A DNA stretch of 64,000 nt from Siphonodentalium dalli. Its lineage: Eukaryota > Mollusca > Scaphopoda > Gadilida > Siphonodentaliidae. This document shows, piece after piece, positions 47,870 through 58,699 of this stretch. Within the stretch, counting starts at the first letter, position 1; the number at the start of each line of letters is the position of its first letter. The translations under genes and the position numbers were made by a program. The notes under the pieces were generated by a model. It was not told the DNA's origin. It did no database searches and saw only the letters and a list, made by a program, of their open reading frames with translations. The stretch is taken from positions 19,979,326-20,043,325 of the forward strand of contig CP136069.1 of the NCBI GenBank assembly GCA_032622095.1, written 5' to 3'.

Positions 47870-49070
47870 AATTCGTCTTTCTATCGGATGGTACCTGGCA
47901 TGACCATATAACTGATATTGAAAATCGAGCTGCAAGTCGACTTTATACACTGAGGAAGTATAAATTCATTTTGGACCGGAGAACCCTCGAACGCATATAT
48001 TTATCTTAAATCCGACCAGTAATGGAATATGCTTCCTCAGTGTGGGATAATTGTTCAGATGAGGACTCAAGCCATCTCGAAGACATCCAATACGAAGCTG
48101 CGCGATTGGTCAATTAGAAGCTGTAGTGAGGAATCTTTATTACGAGAAACCGGCTGGGACACACTTTCGAGCAGAAGAGAAAAAGCAAAACTTATTCAAT
48201 TTTCAAAATGATTAAGCGAGACACGCCTCCTTACTTATATACGCTTGTCCCTCCAGTATCTGGAAGCCAAACATATTACGACTTCAGACAAAAAGGCCTC
48301 AGGTGCCCCCGTTTTCTTGCGACAAGATATGATAATTCATTCCTGCCAGCCACCGTAAAACTATGGAATAGCTTTCCACCAGAAGCGAACAGTTGTGACT
48401 CAGTATCATAATTCAAGAGATATATTTCCAAAAATCACAATACCATACCATCATATTGTTATACAACGTTTACAAGACCAAGTCAAATATACCACTGTCG
48501 TCTGAGAACCTTCTGCAGTAACTTGAAATATGATGTTTTGTAACCACCTAAATAATAATCCATTCTGCGATTGTGGGGAACTGGAGACCGCGGAACAGTT
48601 TTTACTTCACTGTCCGATTTACAAAAAAAGAGAGAGATAACTGTTTTGTGGGTCATATTATGACATTAAATGTAAACACTTTACTTAATGGGTCGGTTAA
48701 TTCAACGTACAGTGAAAATACAGTCATTTTCATGTCACTCCAAAAGTTCATAGATAGAACCAAACGATTAAACTGAGTACCATCACTAACTGATATACAT
48801 ATCTCATCTAATGAGTAGTGAAGATAAATAAGAGCGGGGGGGGGGGGTATCTGACCTCCAGCGATCAGCCACGGATATGCTCGCGGGTGTTTGTGGAGCA
48901 GACAATTCATCACTCGAGACCAAAACATATCATGAAGCAATTTTATATCGCGGAAATAGTCACGAATAAGCCTAGGCTTACTGCAAGATCCCTTTATCTC
49001 GTATGTCTGTTTGTGTATGTTATATTTGTATTTATGTGCCTACTTGAGAAATAAAATATTGTTTACACTA
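47870..49070 (+). pseudogene. Non-LTR reverse-transcriptase C-terminal relic
   Basis: Joined across breaks, the plus strand reads IENRAASRLYTLRKYKFIL, RRTLERIYLS, a stop, then IRPVMEYASSVWDN and LEDIQYEAARLV. After a frameshift near 48110 it continues with SCSEESLLRETGWDTLSSRR, then PPYLYTLVPP, NSFLPATVKLWNSFPPEANS and a C-terminal CDCGELETAEQFLLHCP motif (~48565-48620). This is the region downstream of the RT catalytic core, with a terminal CX1CX..HX..C-type zinc knuckle, common in non-LTR elements. The endonuclease and catalytic RT domain are missing (5' truncation). There are at least two stops and two frameshifts. A polyadenylation-type AATAAA lies at 49050-49055. The WNSFPPEAN and GW..L..RR motifs differ from the 23-kb element, so this is another family. 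Confidence 0.8.
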
Positions 49071-49388
49071 ACTCGTAACAATTACATGTGTATAATTAAC
49101 GTTGAACAACCAATTTGTCTATGAATTCGAAGTTTTTATTCTAGCGAAGAATTTCTGGATAAAACAAATTATTCCATGTTATGAGGCGGATGTTAATGGT
49201 ATTTCATTCGTGCTTGCCATTATGGAACCCTCGTTCAGAACAAAGGAGGCAATGTCCAGGTAGCGAAACAATTCGACACAGGATGTTGAAATATCATGTC
49301 ATTTGCGAACAAAATACTTGATTTAATTAGTTCACCAAACTTCGTATATTGGGAGCCTACCAGTTTTAGCGTTGTATGCATATTTTGA

Positions 49389-50519
49389 ATGCCGGCTGAT
49401 ACGGACCCTGGCTCTTACGGACCCTGGCTGATACGGACCCTGGCTTTTACGGACATCCGGCTCACACGGACCCTGGCTTATACGGACCCCGGCTTGTGCG
49501 GACCCTGTCTTTTACGGACATCCGGCTCATACGGACCTCAATTAAAATTAAATTAAAGTTTTTAAATTAGGTATATTTTCCTTTATTTAAATAAATTAAA
49601 ACAAAATAAATTTAAAATACTGAAAAAATGCATATCTTCTGGGTCCGTTTGTAAACAAAGCATATAGACGTCACTGGATACTAGCTTTCTGTTGCCTTTC
49701 TTAAAACCATTGTCGATCTTAAAAATCTTAAGAAATCTATATACCATCTTTGCTTTTACAAACCTGTTTTCACAACAAATAGAAATCAGTGGATTCATGC
49801 TGATCATCAATCACTGACCACTAACCATAGCGTGTCTGTTTATACAGCGGCGAAAGTATCACACGCACGTGTTTATTCAAAAGTAAATGGATTATAGGGG
49901 TAGGTAACACCAAATCCGGCCATTTATGGGACCATCTCATTTTTGTCAAAATTCATATGTTCTTCGCATCGTTCTATAAAGTAGAGCACATGAGTTTATT
50001 TTGCACTCATCCATGGCTCACATTTATTCATTTGTTGCATACATTATGTTTGGTATAATATGAGATGGTCCCATAAATGGCAAAATTAGAGTTCAGTATC
50101 ACTTGGGGTGACAGGAATGACTATGTCACCACTGACAATATACATATATATTTAGTCTACTATACATATTTGTATTTGTAATTTTTTATGTGTGTATTGT
50201 GAATGACATTATCCTATCGTATCCTATCATTTTAATGTTCAGGTATGAACACCATTCAATAAATGTGTACAAGCCAGAACACAACGGAAATAAGTCAGTT
50301 ATACCTCGCGTTCTCTTACAACAAGTGAGTAACAAACATAAATATTATTTAAAGTTTAAAAGGAAATAATCCGAAAGTAAAAAAGTGAAAGATAAAACTT
50401 TAAAAGATATACAAAATTTAGAAGATATATAAAGAATTAAATAAAAATATAAATAAAATAAATTTTAATTTAATTTGAATGAGGTCCAAAAGAGCCAGGG
50501 TCCGTATCAGCGGCATACC
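49389..50519. mobile_element. TIR transposon (1.13 kb) with 10-bp target duplication
   Basis: The ends ATGCCGGCTGATACGGACCC (left) and GGTATGCCGCTGATACGGAC (right, complement) are inverted. CATATTTTGA flanks both sides (49379-49388 and 50520-50529), a 10-bp duplication that fits Mutator-like elements. The left TIR is interrupted by about nine ~17-bp repeats of GACCCTGGCTTATACG (49400-49535), whereas the right TIR has none. No transposase is visible. An internal inverted pair (GGCCATTTATGGGACCATCT at 49918 and its complement at about 50063) marks a nested element. Confidence 0.8.
49400..49536. repeat. ~17-bp minisatellite inside the left TIR
   Basis: Alternating units GGACCCTGGCT(T/G)ATAC and GGACATCCGGCTCA.AC, about eight or nine in number. 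It is an expansion of the TIR motif itself. Confidence 0.85.
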
Positions 50520-50733
50520 CATATTTTGATTCGGCGATACAGATCGTAATATAATAGAAGCATTACCATATATAATTTGAGCCTTCACACCACTCATTGT
50601 CTGTAATTGGACATTTTTTCTTGAAATCTCCAAATCATGATTGCGTAAATTGGAAGGAGGATTTAGATAGGTCGATAAATACAGGACTTTAGACACATAG
50701 AAGCTGCATGTGTTTTTGAGACAATGCACATTT

Positions 50734-51118
50734 GTGACCCGCCATATAAAATCCAGTCGTAAGTCGGGATTTATTTTACCCTGTGCCAATGCATTCTCTT
50801 ATATATGCGAGTCGACCATAGGTCGCCTCGCACATATAAGAGAATGCATTGACTTAACCATTTTTTAACCCCACACATATATAGAAGCATATAGAAGAGT
50901 GTCGTCTGCTCATGTTTGTCTGGGGCTCTCTATGGGTGAAATTATAAAATTGTTAAAGAATACAAGAAAAAAGTATTAAAATTGTAAAAAATTGTTAGGC
51001 CAATGCATTCTCTTATATATGCGAGGCGACCTATGGTCGACTCGCATATATAAGAGAATGCATTGGCACAGGGTAAAAAAAATCCCGACTTACGACTGGA
51101 TTTTATATGGCGGGTCAC
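50734..51118. mobile_element. Nested-hairpin MITE, family B, copy 1
   Basis: Starts GTGACCCGCCATATAAAATC and ends with the complement. The flanking 4 bp ATTT is on both sides (50730-50733 and 51119-51122). Each ~125-bp arm contains an inner palindrome: CCAATGCATTCTCTTATATATGCGAG versus its complement, around the centre ..CCATAGGTCGCC. The core reads CACACATATATAGAAGCATA, GTCTGCTCATGTTTGTCTGG and TTGTTAAAGAATACAAG in this orientation. No coding. Confidence 0.85.
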
Positions 51119-51124
51119 ATTTGT

Positions 51125-51805
51125 TTTATCAGAAAGAGTGACATCTTACGGTAATAATGATGTATTTTAATTTAACTACCATTTTAAGCTATATGCGCAT
51201 CGAATATGGCGCGTAATCACGAGTAACTTTTGTTTACATTTAATACACACTGTCTCTTCGCGAGGTCAATTAGGTTCGTATTCTTGTAAACAATGATGTG
51301 CATTTAACTCATACATCCTGTAGTAGTTAGCAACTAAAGTAGCATATGCAGACATATGGAGAAGACATGGTACTGTACGGAATGACTTGAGACGATGTTT
51401 CAAGTCACGCCGGGTATGTAAATATCAAATGTTTTTCTTAGCAAGCATAATCTATGTAACCATATACATATAATGGCAGTCTGTCGACACATCAGATATA
51501 TATTTCTGAAGTCTTGGTCATTTTCATCTCCATGTCGCCCGCATGCGGCCGAATTCTGGTCTCTGATCTGGACCAGGTTTCGCGTAAACTATAGTCTAGA
51601 CCAGGCCCAAACCACGGTGATCGCGATGTGTTACCATGCTTCGGAGCGAGTAAGCTGGGATTATTGGTCCGCACTGGTCCGTATTCTTGTCTTTTTGAAA
51701 CTCAGGTTTACGTAAACCAAGGTTTGCCTTCTTAGGGTGGATACACACATGCATGTAATCTCAGTAATTATCGTGTATTTGGCATTTTACATGGATCATA
51801 CAGAC
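51125..51805. other. No gene recognised
   Basis: Short frames only. AAACCTGGTCC/GGACCAGG-type motifs occur in both orientations (about 51568-51680). Nothing else is identified. Confidence 0.4.
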
Positions 51806-52410
51806 AATTTATATATATATTTGCGAATGTCTGTCTGTCTCTCTGTCTGTCTGTCTGTGTTCTATAGAAATTCATAGGGGACCACCTAGATGACACAAAA
51901 GGGGTCTAATAGGGGTAACTTTTTACGAGAAAGATAATGGCGAGGGTTAGAAAGTGACGCCGTTGTTGTCAGGGGCAGAAAAGGGGGAAGGGCAGAAGAA
52001 ACAAATTTGGTCGCCGATTACCACCAAACTTATATATAATTATCCCCATAATATGAGGAATCTAATGGTGTGGTTTAAATATGTCAACAGTTGCGCCGTT
52101 CGCGCCAGGGATGCCCAGAAGGGGCGAGGGGGACCACAAATAATCAAAACTAATTTTAGCCCCGAATTCCACCAAATTGATGCATATTCTTCTGATATCT
52201 TCTCCATGATACAAGGAATCTTATTGTGTAATTTAAAGACGCCAAATTGGTGTCGTTTGGGTGAGAGATTGGGGGGGGGGGGTGGTGGGTGGATTCTAAA
52301 TTGATAATAATTGGTTTAGTCACCGATTGCCACGAAACTTATACAAATTAATTCCCATGGTATGAGGTGTCTAATGGCGTGGCTTAAAGCTGTCAAAAAT
52401 GGCGTCATTC

Positions 52411-53111
52411 AATTCAATTCTTTGATCTCAATAAACCAATACATGTACATGGCATCTGAGATATACAAATTTAAATACAAATACAAGACAAAAGCACATT
52501 TAACAGGTATATACATCATTATATAATAATATATGTAATATTCATGTATTCATTGAAGGCACATCCACCCAAAACTTATGTTATGAAACCTTTAAGTACT
52601 GTGAATATCGCAACGTTTAGTTGTTGACATGGGATCATTGGAAATAATAATAAAAATAGAAACAAATCATTGAATAAAAAGATAAAGACCAAGCCAGGGT
52701 GGATGTGCCCGTTTCTATATACAGACTATCTATTTATTTGATACACTCACGTCATTCACACAGGAATACTGTCATATCGACATGCATATACTTAAATGTA
52801 TAAATGTTGACTTGAGACGATGGGGGCACATGAGCTACAGACATAAGTTTGAATTTGAAAAAAAAAATATATCGTATGGATAAAGTCTGGTATGTTTTAA
52901 TCATCCTATAACTTGAAATCGAGGTTGTGTGTATTCGAATAGTGATGTTTAGGATAAAGCGCGACTACAAATAAACTGACAGAGACCTCGTTGCTAATAA
53001 GCCCCATCGCATCAAGCGCATGTCCACATAAAATACATCCTGTGTACTCTGTGAGGACCAGGCGAACCCTGTCAAAAATCGTGCTCAAGTCAACTGAGCG
53101 GCACGCGTCCG
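52411..53111 (-). mobile_element. Retroposon insertion inside the Helitron, 7-bp target duplication
   Basis: GTCATTC is repeated on both sides (52404-52410 and 53112-53118). Removing the insert restores the Helitron module that reads on elsewhere as GCCATTCGAGTCAGGGGTGC (about 53404). On the minus strand the insert's 3' end reads TTTATTGAGATCAAAGAATT with a (GAATT)n tail, typical of non-LTR elements. The rest is probably 3' UTR; I recognise no protein. Confidence 0.75.
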
Positions 53112-54133
53112 GTCATTCGAGTCAGGGGTGCACTGAAAGGGAAAGGGGCACCAAAATTGATACACAATATTTTTAGCGCCAATTTCCACCAAATTGATAC
53201 ACATTCTTATCCATGATATGAGGAATCTAATCGTGTGATTTAAAAAACGTCATATTGGTGCTGCTTTGGCGAGAGATGGGGGTGGGGTGGGCACTACATT
53301 TGATAAACAATTGTTTAGTCGCGGAATAGCAACAAACTTACAAATAATAATCTCCATGATATCAGGAGTCTAATTGTGTGGTTTAAAAATGTCAAAAGTG
53401 ATGCCATTCGAGTCAGGGGTGCCTAGAGGGTGAGTGGGGCACAAACATTAATAAACAATATGTTTTGCGCCGATTTCCACCCGATACATATTCTTCTCCG
53501 TGATACGAATAATCTAATCGTGTGGTTTAAATGCGCCAAATTGGTGCCTTTTGGGTGAGAGATATGCAATGGTGGCCCTAAATTTGATGCGAATTTGCAT
53601 ACTCGTCAATTTTCATAAAATTCATATATATTCATCTCTTTAATGAGTCTAAGTGTGTGGTTCAATGATGTCAAAAGTGGCGCCGCTTGAGTCCGAAATA
53701 GGGACGGGAGGGTCACCAAAAACTTATAAAATATGTTTGGTGCCAATTACCATCAAACTCATATACGTTCTTCTCAAATGATACAATGAATCAAATATTT
53801 TCGAATATCTGTATGTGTTCTATATATAACGTTAAGGGTACAATCGAGATGGCACCAAGGCGGTCTAACAGGTGTAACTTTTTACGAGTAAGATAATGGT
53901 GCGGGTTAAAATTTTCTAAAGTGTCGTTGTTGGTGTCAGGGAGGGGCTATTTTTTGCACAGATTTCGACCAAATTGATATATTATTCTTCTCCGTGATAC
54001 GAGTAATATAAACGTGTGATTTAAAGACGCGAAATTGGTGCCGTTTTGGGTGACAGATGGGGAGGGAGGTAATAACTATGATAATAATTTGTTTAGTTGC
54101 CGATTACCACCAAACTTATCACCTAATGCGCAT

Positions 54134-54625
54134 AAGATTGTCCACTTATAAACGGACAATCCATACTTAAATGATCGTTAATTAATGGACAATCCGACAC
54201 CGTGTGACACGCGATCTTGGGATTGTCCACGAAATCAGGACATATATAGATAACCCTGCATGTTAGCTACATATTAAATCTGAAGGGTAATAACTCTATA
54301 CAGAATTTACCTTTACTAAATAACGGAGATTTTTAAAAACACTTCTTCGAATATTTTCGTTATTTCGTCAAAAACTCTTCTTCAAATATCTCCGTTATTT
54401 CGTCAAAAACACTTCTTCTCATACAAATCGCCGTTATTTAGTAAATTAACATTCTTTATAGAGTTATTGCCCTTCATATTAAATAAGAAGCTAACATGCA
54501 GGATTAGCTATACATGTCGTCATTTAGTGGACAATCCCAAGCCCGCGTGCCACGCGTGGTCGGATTGTCCATTAATTAACGAACATTTTAGGTACGGATT
54601 GTCCGTTTATAAATGGCCAATCCTT
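54134..54625. mobile_element. Foldback MITE, family C, ~200-bp arms, inside the Helitron
   Basis: Arms begin AAGATTGTCCACTTATAAAC / AAGGATTGGCCATTTATAAA and match inward through TTCGTTAATTAATGGACAAT, CCTGCATGTTAGCT, TAATAACTCTAT and ACTAAATAACGG. Each arm also contains local hairpins (GATTGTCC..GGACAATC and GGACAATCC..GGATTGTCC). The Helitron modules resume on both sides. No clean target duplication is visible. Confidence 0.8.
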
Positions 54626-56009
54626 GAAGAATTGCCTGAAACTTATATATAATCATCTCCATTATATAATGCATGCATGAGTCTAATAGACGAGGTTTAC
54701 ATATGACAAATGTGGCGCGGTTCAAGTCATGCATGAGGGGAGTTGCACCAAAGTTGATACAGATATATTTAGCACTGATTCTACCAAATGCATGCACGAT
54801 CTTCTGTAGATCTAATGATATGATGAATTAAATCACATTTGGGGTAGTTTGGGTCATGGATGGCGAGAGGAGATTCACTAGCATGTATACGATTGTTCAA
54901 GTCGCCGATATCCAACAAAGTTATATATAGTCATCTCCCAGGCCATCTCCATGTCTTTTTACGGAGTTTTTGGCATTCAAATTTCACAATCGCGACAAAT
55001 GGTGACCGAATTAAGTCACTGGAACAATTATATCTTCTCAACTGTCATATTTATATGGGGATGAAGATCAGGGCATTCCTATAATGATCTAGCAGCACAG
55101 ATAAATAGCAGAAAGCATTAAAAGTATATTTATATCAATCTATTTAAGAGATACATATATTCATTCAAAGTGAGGGACCTTGAATCGTCAGAGGATTGCA
55201 TATTAGAATGGCTCATGTATATATTAGAACACGATTGAGTCTGTCCCATTCAATATAGTTTCCACACAAAAAGTTACAATTGCCAAGAGATATGGAAATG
55301 TAGAGCAGGCATGTTCAAAAATAGTGTGCAGTCAAATATGGTTACTTCTGAGATAAAGGAAAACGCGGTCCGCATGCAGCACATGCCTTTTCAGGATCCT
55401 CCAATATTGACATCTGTCAAGGGTATATCTGCCCGACACAGAGGATTTCTTTCATTTTTTAAAACAGATTCATCGCCTAACATAAACAACTCAAAATCTC
55501 TCGCTTTGTCGGCCACATGTAGCTGCTATACATGCATAACATCAATTATTTTAAACTGAAAATGATTAGCCTAACAGAGGAGCACATGGACATATCTTTA
55601 AAACATCTGTATCTTCATGGAGATATGATAAATTAGCTATAGGTTGATTGATTGATTGATACATGTCGATGTAAAACACAATTTTCGTCTATTATTTTTT
55701 CGAACTAATGTGTTTATGATGTTCATGCTATAACGTCTGAAGTATACGCAGTTGTAAATAAATAAATACTTCTTTATTGGTGGGACGGATTAAATTCGAT
55801 AAACAAAATGATAATTGCTCCGACCTGACAAGGTGAGCCACTACTTATATTCCATGTGTAAGAATAATGTTTTGTGATGCCATTTGGATATACAATTTAT
55901 GAGAATACGTGTAACACTTTGAGAGCAAATTTATTCTCTATTCCCATCAAATATCCATAGAGGGTTTCACATCACTTAATCTGGGCAACGCCGGGTAACC
56001 CTGCTAGTG

Positions 56010-56240
56010 TAATATGTGTCCACTGACAACCCAATCATTGCCGACGTGTTGACCGCACTGAGTTCAAGTTCCAATTAAGTCGGAATGCAGAGAAGCCGCT
56101 ATCTTAGACCGAGTCGCCATGCCACTTCAAATAATTGTTGGTGGGATAACCCATATGGTGGACGTTCTATTTAAATAATGACCAGTCCTCTCTTGATATG
56201 TATAGCAGTGGTGGGTCAGGATATCCCGATGCAGGGGCTA
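56010..56240. other. Spacer between Helitron and MITE
   Basis: 230 bp with no identified feature. Confidence 0.4.
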
Positions 56241-56243
56241 TAT

Positions 56244-56700
56244 GTGACCCGCCATATCAAATCCAGTCGTAAGTCGGGATTTGTTTTACCCTGTGCCAAT
56301 GCATTCTCCTATATATGCGAGTCGACAATAGGTCGCCTCGCATATATAAGAGAATGAATTGGCCTAACAATTTTTTACAATTTAAAAAAACTTTTCTTGT
56401 ATTCTTTAACAATTTTATAATTTCACCCATACAGAGCCCCAGACAAACATGAGCAGACGACACTCTTCTATATGCTTCTATATATGTGTGGGGCTCCCTG
56501 CAGGGTAATGGATGTGTTTTTATTTTATGTCCTAAAAATTGTAAGAAACATTTATTTAAAAAAATGATAACAAATTGTTAGGCCAATGCATTCTCTTATA
56601 TATACGAGGCGACCTATGGTAGACTCGCATATATATGAGAATGCATTGGCACAGGGCAAACAAATCCCGACTTACGACTGGATTTGATATGGCGGGTCAC
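56244..56700. mobile_element. Nested-hairpin MITE, family B, copy 2, internally inverted
   Basis: Starts GTGACCCGCCATATCAAATC and ends with the complement; ATAT flanks both ends (56240-56243 and 56701-56704). It has the same arms and inner palindromes as 50734-51118. The core, however, runs in the opposite orientation: TTCTTGTATTCTTTAACA comes first, then CCAGACAAACATGAGCAGAC and TATGCTTCTATATATGTGTG. It also has about 70 extra bases. Confidence 0.85.
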
Positions 56701-56704
56701 ATAT

Positions 56705-58430
56705 ATGATCCCGAAAGCTACCAGGCGGGGTGGCTAACTCTGAGCTATTTAAGTAAAACATATTTTATATTGTACCTTCTTGCCCAGATTATTCCAACCG
56801 ATACACTCAACTTAGTCCCTTAGCGATTGAAGCTTTCGAGACCCCACGCCAAACAAGCATCATGGTCGAAAATGTTGTATATCAAGCCTGTATATACCAG
56901 AATTGTCGCTTCTGGTGTTAGTGCATTAATAAAATGCCAGATATCACACAGACTTGACTAATTTTCGCATCAGTAAGAGAACACATGTTTTGGACTGACC
57001 TTAAATGTCCTGATGGCAGACAGTTTGACTTCGCGTATCACTACTCACTTGTCTGGCCTGTTAACAATGAACCGCTCGCGCGCAGGTGATTAATGTTGTC
57101 AATTATTGGTGTGGCCATGTAAAATATACAGAAATTACATGCATGTGTGTATCCTTACTGTCATTCAAGCCTGTGTTGGTCTGTTCAAAATTCGAACCAC
57201 GTGGTAACGTACAAGTTCTGGTAACAGAAACATATGTACTTTTTGGAAGCATTTATCTTTATGTTAACCAAATAGGAATTGTGTTTTATTGATATGCCGT
57301 GTAGAGGAAAGATTATAATTATATATGAACTGGACAAAATTTAATATAATCGATAATTATGTGTGTTATAGGTAATAGTCTACAACTGAGACCTAGTACC
57401 CCCCCTGGTCTGAGATGTTTGAATAAACCGAGACTTGAACCATGAGACGAGAATACATATTTCTGGTTTCGCAGTAACGATACAGATTTGTAATTTGATT
57501 GTTAGTCATTCGGGCGTTTATCTGGCTTTACAGTGGACTTTTATTTAAAACATTCTTGCCTTGTTTGAAAGCATATTACCGTTAGATGGATTAAGTAAGA
57601 TTTTCGTGCTATTATTTCTACGCGCAATATATTATCGGGTTTGGTTGACACGGATGAATAAGGAATGATAGTAGTTTTGCAATCAGAACGTAATCCGCAT
57701 TGGATGCGGGTGTCTTTCGTTCCGTGTTTCTGAAATGAATTGAGGTCGGAGCTAGTTTTGAAAGTAACATTTGAGAATAAATTATTGCTTGACTTGATAT
57801 ACAATATAACAACAAAAGCTCTCAAAATTATATTAAGACAAAACCAAAAATTGTGGTTCAAAATAAGGAAACGTCCGATTAAATTGAATTAAATTAAATT
57901 AAATGGGACCCCTGCTCTTGATTAATGATCTATTTGTTCCAGTTTCTTCAGCCTTGACATTTCAAATTGGTATAATTGTCATAATTTATCTTTAAACATC
58001 GATTTGGAAAAATATTACATGGCAATGGAAATAACTGCTATCGGGAGTGTGATACAACGCACCCATCTGGATTTTTTTCCGATAACCACCACCCCCCCCC
58101 CCCCCCCCCAACCCCCCGTTGTGACCATTACATTTTCTGGAAAATAATTTTCAATAACTTCAATCATGGCGATAATTAGTCAGAATCTTTCTAAATTTTT
58201 AAGTCCACGAAATTTCATTGCACCTGTCATCCCCTCACCCCACCCTCACCCCAAATGAATTGAAAATTTCCAAGAGGTACCTCACTATTTCCAGTTGTTG
58301 GAAATTCCCACCTGATATCCCCTATACAAGGAATGTAATTTTTTTGTAATATTTTGACTCAGAGTTGAACAATATATAGTTGGTTCTTGATCTGAACAAA
58401 CAATAGTTTACACTATACATTGATTGTAAA
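56705..58430. other. No gene recognised
   Basis: AT-rich with short frames. Contains (AATTA)n-like DNA at about 57883-57903, a C18-type tract near 58090-58110 and several shorter C runs. Confidence 0.4.
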
Positions 58431-58697
58431 CGACGTCGGTGGTCCCGTTGGTAGAATGACCGGGACATTATGTCGCCATTTGCCGTCTAGCGCTGACGAA
58501 GATGGTTCGAATGCCGACAAGCGCGGATTGGCGATCCACTCCAATTAAATGAGGATAATCCGATTCGTGTATCGGGGCAAGTTTGTCGGTCCCTTTCCGA
58601 AGTCGGTGGTTTCTACACACATCGGAGTGATTTCTCGGTGAAATTTACTCTCTGCGTAGACTTTCCTCCAACAGTAAAACTGACAACGTTGTGACAT
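58431..58697 (+). mobile_element. tRNA-derived SINE, copy 2
   Basis: A box A-like TTGGTAGAATGACCGG (58448-58463) and box B GGTTCGAATGCC (58504-58515), 40 bp apart, form a pol III promoter. The body shares GGGCAAGTTTGTCGG, GTCGGTGGTTTCTACAC, TCTCGGTGAAAT and TTTCCTCCA.C.GTAAAA.TG with copy 1 at 21583-21832. The ends of both copies fall at GACAACGT.GTG. Confidence 0.8.
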
Positions 58698-58699
58698 CC

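Larger units (their letters stand above)
51808..56007 (+). mobile_element. Second Helitron (4.2 kb), non-autonomous, with nested insertions
   Basis: The 3' end is the textbook Helitron tail GGGCAACGCCGGGTAACCCTGCTAG, with CTAG at 56004-56007 followed by T and a GC hairpin 10-12 bp upstream. The 5' side begins near TTTATATATATATTTGCG with a TCTG microsatellite at 51826-51862 (the first two bases are not canonical TC). The body has about twelve ~130-150-bp modules (CGCCGATTACCACCAAACTTAT, ATGATATGAGGAATCTAAT, CCAAATTGGTGCCGTTTGGG). Two insertions sit inside (52411-53111 and 54134-54625). No Rep/Hel coding. Confidence 0.75.

Noticed and set aside
52906-53088. 60-codon minus frame inside the Helitron insertion as a gene
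   Set aside because: It lies in the presumed 3' UTR of a retroposon and shows no conserved motif.
9223-58110. Runs of C or G (10-18 bp) as regulatory G-quadruplex sites
   Set aside because: Homopolymer runs at 9223, 20440, 22557, 34165, 37170, 41375, 47816, 48838, 52270 and 58090 are scattered with no common context; assembly or slippage noise is enough to explain them.
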